Assembly: GCF_001718195.1 (NCBI RefSeq)
Contig: NZ_MCNV01000025.1
Coordinates: forward strand, 47,072-111,071
Direction: 5' to 3'
Length of the DNA: 64,000 nucleotides
From: Paraburkholderia nodosa
GTDB lineage: Bacteria; Pseudomonadota; Gammaproteobacteria; Burkholderiales; Burkholderiaceae
The notes below the pieces were generated by a model. It was not told the origin of the DNA, searched no databases, and saw only the letters and a program-made list of their open reading frames with translations. Shown here piece by piece: positions 45,575-53,495 of the stretch. The number at the start of each line of letters is the position of its first letter. The first letter of the stretch is position 1. Position numbers and translations under genes: made by a program.

Positions 45575-47227
45575 CTATGTGGTACGCAACGGCTGGTCCG
45601 GCAGCGCGACGAAGAACGTCGAGCCCGCGCCCTCAGTCGATTCGACCCAGACGCGCCCGCCATGCCGCTCCGCAATCCGCCTGGCGAGCGCGAGGCCGGT
45701 GCCCTGCCCGGGCGATTCTCCGCCGTGCAGCCGCTGAAAGGCGCGGAACAGCTTCGGCAGATACGCCTGCGCGATACCGACGCCATTGTCGCGCACAAAA
45801 TAAGTCCGCGTACGTTCGCCAGGCGCTCCGCCCGCTGATTTTCCGGGGTCCTTTGCCGCGCTTTTGCCGGGTTCGCCGGCGGATTGCGCGCCGGCCTCCA
45901 GCGCGCCGATCTCGACCCGGCCCGGGCGCGCGGTATCGAGATGCTGCAGCGCGTTTTCGATGAGGTTGCCGAAGATCTGCTCGAGCGCGGCGGGATCGCC
46001 CCACGCGGGCGGCAACTCGCCCACTTCGATACGCGCGGCCTTCGTGCGTTCCTCGGCGAGGCCACCGAGCACGCGCTCGACGAGCCGCGCGACGTTGACG
46101 CGCTGCCAGCGGTATTCGAGGCGTCCGGCGCGCGAGATGCGCAGCAGCGCGTCGATGATGGCCGCCGCGCGCGCCACCGCCTGACGCAGGTACTTCAGCG
46201 ATTCGTCGACATCGCCGTCGAGCACTTCGGCCATCGCGCGATATTCGTGCTCGGGCAGCCCCGCCGCGTCGACCTGCGTGCGCAAGTCGTCGCACGATAC
46301 CTGCAGCTCCTTCGAAAAACCCTGCAGGTTCACGAGCGGCGAGCGCAAATCGTGCGACACGCTGTAGATGAACATCTCGTTGTCCTGACTCTCCTGGCGC
46401 AAATGCTCGTTGGCGCTCGCGAGATCCGCGGCGCGCGCCTGCAGCTGCGCCTTCAGCGCGGTCTGTTCGCGCTCGGCCACGCGCAGACGCGCGCTGGTCT
46501 GATGCAGCACCGCATCGAGCGCCGCGATTTCATCGTCGCCGGAGAGCGGCGGCGCGAGCGGCGCCCCATCGCCCAGACGCTCGGCGTTCGCGCCGAGCGC
46601 GGCGAGGCGCGCACCCACGTTGCGCGCAAACGCCATAGCCGTGAACGCCCAGATCAGCATCGAGCCCACCACGGCGAAAATCAGCGCGTCCTGCTGGCGC
46701 TCGCGCGTCTCGCGCAGCATTGCGGCGCGGGCCTCGTCGAGCCGCGTCTCCTCGGCGATGAACTCGCCCAGCACCTCGCGCACCGTCTCGATCTCGGGCG
46801 GCATGCCGTTGGCCGCCGCGCGCGCAAACGGCGCGCTATGCCCCGTGCGCAGCGCATCGGCGATATCACCCGCTTCCTTGCGCCATGCATAGGCGGCGTC
46901 GCGCATGCGCTCGACGCGTGCGAGCTGGGGCGGATTGTCGGCGACCATGCGCGCGAGCAGCGTGATGCGATCGGAGAACTCGGTCCAGACAGCGTGACGA
47001 TCGATGAAGGAAGGGTCTTCGAGCACGATGCCGGTGCGCACGCGCGCGGCTTCGCGCAGCAACGGGTCGACGAGACTGTTGGCTTGCCAAAGGATTTGCT
47101 GCGTGTTCTCGGCGCGTTTGGCCGCGAGCGCGGCCTTTCCCTGCGTGTCGAACACGACGCCGAGCAGCGCCAGTTCGACGATGCTCGGAATCGCGATCAG
47201 CAAGAGCCCCTTGGCGAAGAGTTTCAT
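45575..47227 (-). CDS. Membrane sensor histidine kinase with CHASE3-like periplasmic domain
   Basis: 550 aa. TM1 is ~6-26 and TM2 ~181-200, around a ~150-residue helical periplasmic domain of CHASE3 type (NSLVDPLLREAARVRTGIVL). HAMP follows (ARNVGARLAALGANAERL), then a coiled coil, HisKA with His292 in FIYSVSHDLRSPLVNLQGFS and an HATPase (NLIENALQHLD, DNGVGI, GTGLALARRIAERHGG). The HisKA is of the cyanobacterial phytochrome type, matching the Rcp1-type receiver next to it. An Ala/Gly/Lys-rich insert of about 30 residues (KSAAKDPGKSAGGAPGERTR) interrupts the HATPase. The start ATG 47227 precedes TM1; the frame extends 86 codons upstream without homology. Confidence 0.94.
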   Translation of the reverse strand: MKLFAKGLLLIAIPSIVELALLGVVFDTQGKAALAAKRAENTQQILWQANSLVDPLLREAARVRTGIVLEDPSFIDRHAVWTEFSDRITLLARMVADNPPQLARVERMRDAAYAWRKEAGDIADALRTGHSAPFARAAANGMPPEIETVREVLGEFIAEETRLDEARAAMLRETRERQQDALIFAVVGSMLIWAFTAMAFARNVGARLAALGANAERLGDGAPLAPPLSGDDEIAALDAVLHQTSARLRVAEREQTALKAQLQARAADLASANEHLRQESQDNEMFIYSVSHDLRSPLVNLQGFSKELQVSCDDLRTQVDAAGLPEHEYRAMAEVLDGDVDESLKYLRQAVARAAAIIDALLRISRAGRLEYRWQRVNVARLVERVLGGLAEERTKAARIEVGELPPAWGDPAALEQIFGNLIENALQHLDTARPGRVEIGALEAGAQSAGEPGKSAAKDPGKSAGGAPGERTRTYFVRDNGVGIAQAYLPKLFRAFQRLHGGESPGQGTGLALARRIAERHGGRVWVESTEGAGSTFFVALPDQPLRTT

Positions 47228-47790
47228 GTCGGTCCGGTTCGGTGGCGGGTCCGGGCGGCGCGCCGTGCTTTTCGCCATGCTTTTTGCAATGCGTTTTGCA
47301 GGTACTCGCGCCGAATGCGCCCTCGCGATGCCAGTTGGCTGAGGGCGCCCTGGGGCAACCGCGGGCACCAGAACCGCAACATTATCTGCGCGATTTTTCA
47401 GGATGACAATGTATGTGACACCCCACACCTCCCGTCGTGGAAAACCCGCTTTTTTGCGGCAATTCGCCACACCGAGCGCACACACAGGTCTATTATTGAG
47501 ACGGAGACAAGCGAGAGAGCGCCGGGATATCTACATGAGCGCGACGTGCGATCCGGCATGGCGTTTGCGAACGCGATGAGGGTTTTGAAACAGGGGCAGC
47601 AAACCGCGCCGCGCAGGCCGGATCGCTTCAGGCGGTCCGCGCGCCGTCAAAGCGGACCGTCCCCATCTCTATCCTCATGAACACTGCAAATCCGTGTGCT
47701 ATAAAGGATCGACGTGCGGCGCACCAGTCCGGGAGTGGTCGCATGGGAACGCTGCGTGTACTGCAATCCACCTTTTTCAGGCGAATTTTT
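47228..47790. other. Divergent intergenic region, kinase operon / conserved hypothetical (563 bp)
   Basis: No gene supported. It contains the kinase promoter (47381-47409), a hairpin CGGTCCGC/GCGGACCG (47633-47640 with 47652-47659) and the extended -10 TGC TATAAA (47697-47705) that probably drives the plus-strand gene, giving a leader of about 80 nt. The stretch 47420-47630 is unexplained. Confidence 0.7.
47381..47409 (-). promoter_or_regulatory. Promoter of the three-gene phosphorelay operon
   Basis: Minus strand -35 TTGTCA (47404-47409), 17-bp spacer, -10 GATAAT (47381-47386). This is close to consensus, with a leader of about 147 nt. Confidence 0.65.
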
Positions 47791-48243
47791 ATGTCCTTCC
47801 CGAAAAAGCGCAAACGCGTCAAGGCAGACGGCGATGAGTCATTTCTCGCCGTGCTGAGTCATTTCAAACCGTTCGGCCAACTCGATACCAAGATCGCGCG
47901 TGCGCGCGCGCAGGACGAGCCCGTGCTCTATGCGCATATCCTGCCGGGGCTCGACGTGCTCCTGTGCAGCGTGCGCGGTGCGCAGCCGCCCTATCCGGGC
48001 ACGAGCGAGTTGCGCAAGCGCTGCATCGAATCGATCGCTCACGCGCTCGAGCAGCCGATCGAAGGCCTCGAAAACGGCGGTTACTGGTACGAGGCGGACG
48101 GCTTCGGCTTTCTGGTGTTCGCGAGCCGCGCGCGCGGCCGGGTCCTGCCCGAGTTCGGCGCAGCGCGTCCGACCATGACCACACGGCGCGTGACGCGCCG
48201 CCAGGACGCCGCCGGCGACACCGCACCGCGCTCGTTGCGCTAG
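47791..48243 (+). CDS. Conserved hypothetical protein, function unknown
   Basis: 150 aa. MSFPKKRKRVKADGDESFL is a strongly basic start, followed by a compact domain (AVLSHFKPFGQLDTKIARAR, HILPGLDVLLCSVRGAQPPY, ENGGYWYEADGFGFLVFASR) and an Arg-rich tail. There is no signal peptide or membrane helix, so it is cytosolic. The basic ends would allow nucleic-acid binding, but that is only inference. The ATG at 47791 is preferred over an upstream frame to 47677 because AGGCG lies 8 nt before it and the upstream part overlaps the promoter. A terminator follows. I do not recognise the family. Confidence 0.75.
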   Translation: MSFPKKRKRVKADGDESFLAVLSHFKPFGQLDTKIARARAQDEPVLYAHILPGLDVLLCSVRGAQPPYPGTSELRKRCIESIAHALEQPIEGLENGGYWYEADGFGFLVFASRARGRVLPEFGAARPTMTTRRVTRRQDAAGDTAPRSLR

Positions 48244-48270
48244 GGCGCGCTACCAACGAAGTTCACCATG

Positions 48271-48307
48271 CCACTGCGCCGGTCGATTGACCCGGCGCAG
48301 TGGTTTT
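48271..48307 (+). terminator. Terminator after the conserved hypothetical gene
   Basis: CCACTGCGCCGG / CCGGCGCAGTGG, a perfect 12-bp stem with a 9-nt loop, then TTTT on the plus strand. Confidence 0.85.
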
Positions 48308-48325
48308 CCGCCTAAGCCTCCTGAG

Positions 48326-50866
48326 TCAGCTTCCCTTGTAGAGCGGCTCCTGCCCTTGCGTCGGCTTACCCGCCGAGGCGGGCGACGGCGCGTTGCGCGT
48401 GGCCGGCCCCGCTTTCGCGCCCTTGTCACCCTTATCGCCCTTATCAGCAGCGGCGCTCGCGCCCGTGCCGGCGCTGCCGAGGTCGGGCTTCGGCAGCGCG
48501 TGCATTTTCTGGCCCGGCGGCGGCGCCACGGGATGCTGATGCATCTGCGCGAACAGCGTGTCGCACGGCAGCGGCTTGTTGTTGCTCGGTGCGATGAGCG
48601 GAATCAGTGCAGCGAACGGGTTGATCAGCCCGAGCCCGATCATCGCCCCGCCGCGCAGCGCAAGCGCCGTCGCATCCACGCCCACGTGCGGGTTCTTGAA
48701 GGTGCCCTTCACGTAGAGCGGCGAGCGCAGCGTGAAAACGCGAAAGCCCTTGGTATGCGGATGGACCTTCATGTTCATCGACTCGTCGCGCAGATCGATC
48801 GGGCCGTCGATATCGATCACGGCGTCGTCGGTGTCGAGAGCGAACACGCGCGGATCGAGCACGCCGTTGGTGGCGACGAAATCGGCCGCGGCGCAGTTGA
48901 TTTTCACGTCGCGCGAGCCGAACAGCTTTTCGTAGACCACGTTCGCCACGTTCAGGCCCGCCGCCTCCATGAGCAGCATACTGATCGTGCCCTGCGTGAC
49001 GAGCAGCTTCACCTCGCCGTTCGAGGTCGCAGCGAGCGCCGCCGGCGAGTTGCCGGTAGCCGTGAGCGAAGCGTCGCCGTTGATCTCGCCGAGCGCCGAC
49101 TGCATCGTCTTGAAGTTCGGGAAAAGCTGCTTGAGCTTCAGGTGGCGCACCTCCAGCGTGCCGCGCGCCTTGAGCGGCGCGCCGCTGCCGTCCAGGTTCA
49201 GCCGCGTGCCGAACGTGCCGCCTGCCACGCCGAACTGCAGCGGGTCGAGCACGAGCACGCCGTTCGTCATCATGACGTGCGTGTAGAGATCCTGAACCGG
49301 CAGGCTGCCCTGCTTGATGATGCGCCGGCCCGTGAACTTGACGTCGGCGTCGATGGCGTTCCAGCGGTCGGTGCGGAACGGCTCGACCGGAATCACACGA
49401 TCGGCCGGTTGGGTCACGGTGTCGCCGCGCTTTTCCTTGCTCGCTTTGCTGTCGGCGCCGATGATCGGCGCGAGGTCCGAGAACTGCAGCAGGTTCGACA
49501 CCAGCTGACCGGACAAAAACGGCCGTGGCGTGCGTTGTTCGTAGACCACCGTGCCGTTCAGATCGCTGCCGCCGACGCGGCCCGTGAAGTTCTCATAGCG
49601 GAACACGCTCGCACCGCGCTTGAAATTGCCGACGAAGCGGCCTTCGGTGGCATACGGCGGCGTTTCGGGCAACGTCACGCCGGTGAGGTTGTAGAGATGC
49701 GCCAGGCTTTGCCCCTGCAGCCACAGGCGCAGATCGACGGCGGCCAGATGCATCGGGTCGGTGACCGTGCCGACCAGCGCGATGTGCATGTCGCCCACGC
49801 GCACGTCGGCCTGGATCGGGAACGGTCGCTTCGCGTCCTGCAGGGCGAGCACGCCGCCGAGTTTGCCATCGCCCGAAAGCGCCGTCTTGCCATACGTGCC
49901 CTTGATCGTCCAGCCGATCGCGTAAAACGGCTGTTTCACGGGCGGCTGCGCGGGCGCCGCGCCCGAGCCCGCCACAGCGCCGCTGGCGCCGCTCGCGGCG
50001 AGCGACTGCGAGCCGGCTGTGGGCGCGCTTGTTGCGCTCGACGTACCCGTGGTTGCGCCGGCAACACTCGCGGCCGCCGGCACCCCCGAAGCCGCCGAAC
50101 CGCTAACCGCACCGCTGGCGGCGCTGGCGGCGCTGGCGGCCGCCGCCTCCGAAGCCTGCTCCTTGTTGACCTGCTGGGTCAGCCGGTTCGCGCCCGCACG
50201 TCCGATGACCTGCTCGGAGCCCCGGCGCGACGCCGCTGCCTGCTCCTCCATCACCTTGCCGATCGGGATACCGTGGCCGAGCAGGCTCACCCCGATCTTC
50301 ACGTCGGTTTTCGTCTGCTGGTCGCTCACGGCGATATTGCCGCTCGCGAACGTGATGTCGTGCAGGTCGAGCCGCCACGTCGACGGCCCGCTCGAGGCGG
50401 GCAACTTGAAGGTCCAGTTGTTGCGCCCGTCGACGAGGCGCTCGACGTCGATCGACGGATTCACGAGATTGATCGCCGGAATCACGATGTCGTGCGCGAG
50501 CAGCGGCAGCACGGCCACCTCGAAGTCGATCTCGTCGATCGTGGCGAACTGCGGGGACCTGGTCCAGTCGGGATTGGCAATCTGGATCTGCGTGGCGGAA
50601 AAACGCGGCCAGGGCACCCACGCGCGCCAGCCCGTTTCACCGGGCGGCCGCTGCCAGCCTACCTTGAGGTCGCCTTCGATTGCGAACGGCCGCCCAATGG
50701 CCTCGGTGACCTTCTCGTTCACGTAGGGTTTGGCGTGGTTCCAGTCGAATGTCAGGATGAAAACGACGAGCACGACAATCAACACGACGACAACCGCGGC
50801 GAGCCATGCGATGATCCTGGCGAGCGTGCGGCCAAGGCGGAAAGGCTTGGGCTGCGATGACGTCAT
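48326..50866 (-). CDS. AsmA family protein
   Basis: 846 aa. One N-terminal membrane helix (about residues 18-40) is followed by DWNHAKPYVNEKVTEAIGRP and GDLKVGWQ, the AsmA N-terminal pattern, and a long beta-rich periplasmic part (for example VGVDATALALRGGAMIGLGL near the C-terminus). AsmA-like proteins are thought to bridge inner and outer membranes and carry phospholipids. Residues ~236-308 are an unusual Ala/Ser/Gly/Thr low-complexity linker inside the protein, encoded partly by a 9-bp tandem repeat. The C-terminus is a Lys/Asp/Gly/Ala tail (ADKGDKGDKGAKAGPATRN). GGAG lies 5 nt before the start. Orthology to asmA versus yhjG or tamB relatives is not resolved. Confidence 0.93.
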   Translation of the reverse strand: MTSSQPKPFRLGRTLARIIAWLAAVVVVLIVVLVVFILTFDWNHAKPYVNEKVTEAIGRPFAIEGDLKVGWQRPPGETGWRAWVPWPRFSATQIQIANPDWTRSPQFATIDEIDFEVAVLPLLAHDIVIPAINLVNPSIDVERLVDGRNNWTFKLPASSGPSTWRLDLHDITFASGNIAVSDQQTKTDVKIGVSLLGHGIPIGKVMEEQAAASRRGSEQVIGRAGANRLTQQVNKEQASEAAAASAASAASGAVSGSAASGVPAAASVAGATTGTSSATSAPTAGSQSLAASGASGAVAGSGAAPAQPPVKQPFYAIGWTIKGTYGKTALSGDGKLGGVLALQDAKRPFPIQADVRVGDMHIALVGTVTDPMHLAAVDLRLWLQGQSLAHLYNLTGVTLPETPPYATEGRFVGNFKRGASVFRYENFTGRVGGSDLNGTVVYEQRTPRPFLSGQLVSNLLQFSDLAPIIGADSKASKEKRGDTVTQPADRVIPVEPFRTDRWNAIDADVKFTGRRIIKQGSLPVQDLYTHVMMTNGVLVLDPLQFGVAGGTFGTRLNLDGSGAPLKARGTLEVRHLKLKQLFPNFKTMQSALGEINGDASLTATGNSPAALAATSNGEVKLLVTQGTISMLLMEAAGLNVANVVYEKLFGSRDVKINCAAADFVATNGVLDPRVFALDTDDAVIDIDGPIDLRDESMNMKVHPHTKGFRVFTLRSPLYVKGTFKNPHVGVDATALALRGGAMIGLGLINPFAALIPLIAPSNNKPLPCDTLFAQMHQHPVAPPPGQKMHALPKPDLGSAGTGASAAADKGDKGDKGAKAGPATRNAPSPASAGKPTQGQEPLYKGS
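50114..50140. repeat. Three perfect tandem copies of a 9-bp unit (GCTGGCGGC)
   Basis: In-frame repeats inside the AsmA-family gene, coding for part of its Ala/Ser linker. Length changes here would not shift the frame. Confidence 0.85.
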
Positions 50867-50996
50867 GCGTACTCCACGTTATGCGTTGTTGTATGGCCTG
50901 CTATGTTGCAATACCGCAAGAGCAGTCAGCGTGCCCGGTTACATCGGCATGTCTGCCTCGCACGATCTGTATGCCGACCCTGTTTGCAATCTTTCG

Positions 50997-51743
50997 ATGC
51001 TCAAGCACAACCCGCTTCCCCCGCCCCAAACTGATGGCGCGCCGCTCGTCGAGGCGCACCGGGTCGCGCGGCGCGATGCGCAACGCGGCCAGTGGCTGCT
51101 GCATCCCACCGATTTCGCCCTGCGGGCGGGCGAGCGCGCCGTGCTGACGGGACCGTCCGGCTCCGGCAAGAGTGTGTTCCTGCGCGCGCTCGCGCTGCTC
51201 GACCCGCTCGACGGCGGCGACGTGCGCTGGCATGGCGAACCGGTCACGCGCGGGCGCATTGTCCACTATCGGCGGCATATTGCGTACCTGCGGCAGCGGC
51301 CCGCGCTGCTGGACGGCAGCGTCGAGGACAATCTGCGCTACCCCTATACGCTAGCGGTATACCGCGACGCGCGATTCGACCCGGCACGCGTCGGCGCGCT
51401 CTTCGCCGCCACCGGCCGTTCCAGCGACTTCCTCGCGCGCGACACCTCCGAGCTTTCGGGCGGCGAAGCGCAGATCGTGGCGCTCGTGCGCGTGCTCCAG
51501 CTCGACCCCGAAGCGCTGCTGCTCGACGAGCCGACCGCGTCTCTCGACCCCGAATCGGCGCGCGCCGTCGAAGCACTCGTCGCGGGCTGGTTCGACGAAG
51601 CGCGCACGGCGCGCGCCACGGTCTGGGTCTCGCACGATCCCGCCCAGGCACAGCGCGTAGGCGCGCGGCATCTGGCGATGCGCGCAGGTGTGCTCGAAGA
51701 ACCCGCCACGCGCGCGGCATTCACACAGGGAGCCGCACAATGA
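50997..51743 (+). CDS. fetA: ABC transporter ATP-binding protein, FetA (YbbL) type
   Basis: 248 aa. Walker A GPSGSGKSVFLRAL near residue 49, signature LSGGEAQIVALVRVL, Walker B EALLLDEPTASLDPES, and H-loop VSHDPAQAQ. The pairing with the FetB-type permease through an ATGA overlap identifies it as the FetAB-like exporter, reported in E. coli to counter iron overload and peroxide stress. The start is uncertain: ATG 50997 or an in-frame ATG at 50949, neither with a clear ribosome-binding site. It is divergent from the AsmA-family gene, 130 bp apart. Confidence 0.9.
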   Translation: MLKHNPLPPPQTDGAPLVEAHRVARRDAQRGQWLLHPTDFALRAGERAVLTGPSGSGKSVFLRALALLDPLDGGDVRWHGEPVTRGRIVHYRRHIAYLRQRPALLDGSVEDNLRYPYTLAVYRDARFDPARVGALFAATGRSSDFLARDTSELSGGEAQIVALVRVLQLDPEALLLDEPTASLDPESARAVEALVAGWFDEARTARATVWVSHDPAQAQRVGARHLAMRAGVLEEPATRAAFTQGAAQ

Positions 51744-52552
51744 GCCCGGGCGTGCTGCAGAACCTCGGCATCGGCGACGTCGCCATTGCGGCGCTGCTCG
51801 TGTTCGTCAACGGCGCGGTCTCCGTGCTGCTCAAGCTCGATCTCGAACGCAAGCTGGCGTGGGCCGCCGTGCGCACCGTCGTGCAGCTGCTTGCGATCGG
51901 CTACGTGCTCGGCTGGGTGTTCGCGTTCAACCGCTGGTACGTCGTGCTGCCGCTCATGGCACTCATGACGCTGATCGCGGGCTTCGCAGGGGCGCAGCGC
52001 GGCGCGCGCACCTATGGCGGGCAACGTGCGGACAGCATCGTGTCGATCTGGGTGAGCGCGTGGCTCGTCGCGGCGGTCGGGCTGTTCGTGGTGATCCGCA
52101 TCCGGCCGTGGTACGAGCCGCAATATGCGATTCCGATCCTCGGCATGATTCTCGGCAACACGCTGACAGGGGTGTCGCTCGGCGTGGAGCGCATGATGCA
52201 GGAGCTGACCGCGCGGCGCGATCGTGTGGAGAGCGCGCTCGCACTCGGCGCGACACGCTGGGAAGCCGCGCAGGCGAGCGCCCGCGAGGCCGTGCGCGCC
52301 GGCATGATTCCGACGCTCAACCAGATGGCCGTGGTCGGCGTGGTGAGCCTGCCCGGCATGATGACGGGCCAGGTGCTCGCGGGGCAATCGCCGCTACAGG
52401 CCGTGCGCTATCAGATCGTGATCATGTTCCTGATCGCGGCTTCGTCGGCGCTCGGCACGGTGGGCGCGGTGCTGCTCGCGTACCGGCGCCTCTTCTCGCC
52501 CCAGCATCGCTTTCTCGCTGCGCGGCTCATCGAGCGCAAGGCACGCGCTTAA
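51740..52552 (+). CDS. fetB: ABC transporter permease, FetB (YbbM) type
   Basis: 270 aa with six to seven membrane segments (for example VAIAALLVFVNGAVSVLL, VVQLLAIGYVLGWVFAF, SIVSIWVSAWLVAAVGLFVV, IVIMFLIAASSALGTVGAVL). The conserved block ILGMILGNTLTGVSLGVERM (about 137-156), with LSLPGMM-like VVSLPGMMTGQVLAGQSP, is the UPF0014/FetB signature. Probable inner-membrane metal (iron) exporter working with FetA. The ATG overlaps the fetA stop (ATGA), so the two are translationally coupled. Confidence 0.93.
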   Translation: MSPGVLQNLGIGDVAIAALLVFVNGAVSVLLKLDLERKLAWAAVRTVVQLLAIGYVLGWVFAFNRWYVVLPLMALMTLIAGFAGAQRGARTYGGQRADSIVSIWVSAWLVAAVGLFVVIRIRPWYEPQYAIPILGMILGNTLTGVSLGVERMMQELTARRDRVESALALGATRWEAAQASAREAVRAGMIPTLNQMAVVGVVSLPGMMTGQVLAGQSPLQAVRYQIVIMFLIAASSALGTVGAVLLAYRRLFSPQHRFLAARLIERKARA

Positions 52553-52621
52553 CGCCGGGGCGCCGTGCGCGGCCGGCGCGCGTTGTGCGCCTCGCCGGCC
52601 ATCCCGCGCTCAAGGCGCGCC

Positions 52622-53191
52622 CTAGCGCTGCGCCGAGATGGTGATCTGCGTGCCGTCGCCGAGCTTGAGCGTCTTCGCGGTGCCATTGGTCGGCATCGTA
52701 AGGTGGGCGACTTCGCTATGCGCGACCACGGCGGGGCACGTGATCGAAGCGCCGTTGCTCGACACCGACTGCGTGCCATGCGGCGCCTGGGCGCGGAAGC
52801 TCACCTGCACGGTGGCCGTGCCATTGCTCGCGACGATTGGCGCAAGACGCAACTGGGTCTGCCGGACCATCGCGCCGTTCGCGTCGAGCGGCAACGAAGC
52901 GTAGTCCGGGCAGCCTTGCGGCGTCGCGACCGCGCCGCCCGGCGGCGTGGTCCGCCAGGTGAAGTCGTCGGTATCGCCCGAACGCAGCGTGCGGGTCTCC
53001 TGGGCGTCGCCGAACGCCTTCGACGCGACCCGAACCGTATAGCGGATCGGCCCGTCGGTTGCGGCCTTCGAGGTGACCGTGATCGGCGTGGCCGCGAGTG
53101 CCGGCAGCGCGATCGCGCAGGAAGCGGCGAGGACAAACTGGACGAGCGCCGCGTGGCGGCGGCGAGTATGGCGGGAGCTGCGGCAAGGCAT
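52622..53191 (-). CDS. Secreted protein, function unknown
   Basis: 189 aa. The long signal peptide (basic MPCRSSRHTRRRH, hydrophobic LVQFVLAASCAIALPALA, cleavage before ATP) begins it. The mature part is beta-rich and Thr/Ser/Ala-rich (ITVTSKAATDGPIRYTVRVA), with two Cys (GCPDY and ITCPA) that could form a disulfide. AGGAGGTGA lies 5 nt before the ATG, a near-perfect ribosome-binding site, suggesting good expression. It is convergent with fetB. I believe similar proteins occur widely in Burkholderia, but I do not assign a domain. Confidence 0.8.
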   Translation of the reverse strand: MPCRSSRHTRRRHAALVQFVLAASCAIALPALAATPITVTSKAATDGPIRYTVRVASKAFGDAQETRTLRSGDTDDFTWRTTPPGGAVATPQGCPDYASLPLDANGAMVRQTQLRLAPIVASNGTATVQVSFRAQAPHGTQSVSSNGASITCPAVVAHSEVAHLTMPTNGTAKTLKLGDGTQITISAQR

Positions 53192-53495
53192 GCGTCACCT
53201 CCTGGCGGGAACGGCCGCGCCCGCGAGCGAAAAGCGGCGTACGCAACGAACGCGGCGAGCCGCGAAAACGCGAGGTACGACGCTCCGCTCCCGTGCGGCG
53301 GATGGTCTGTTAGCAGTCTAGCGCGCTGCGCGCTGCCTTGCGCCGAGCACATGCATCGAGCGGACCAGGTTTTATCCTGCTTGTCATCGCGAGCGATTTG
53401 CTTGCCGTGAGACGACGCGCGGCTGGCTTGGGGCGGCGTCTGCATGGTCGACGCGCCATGCATACACGGCACGCGCCAACCCTCACCTGGTGCCG
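53192..53495. other. Intergenic region (304 bp)
   Basis: No gene seen. A TAGACT at about 53309-53314 (minus strand) could be a weak -10 for the secreted-protein gene. No terminator hairpin with a T-run was found for the upstream ligD-type gene. Confidence 0.5.
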
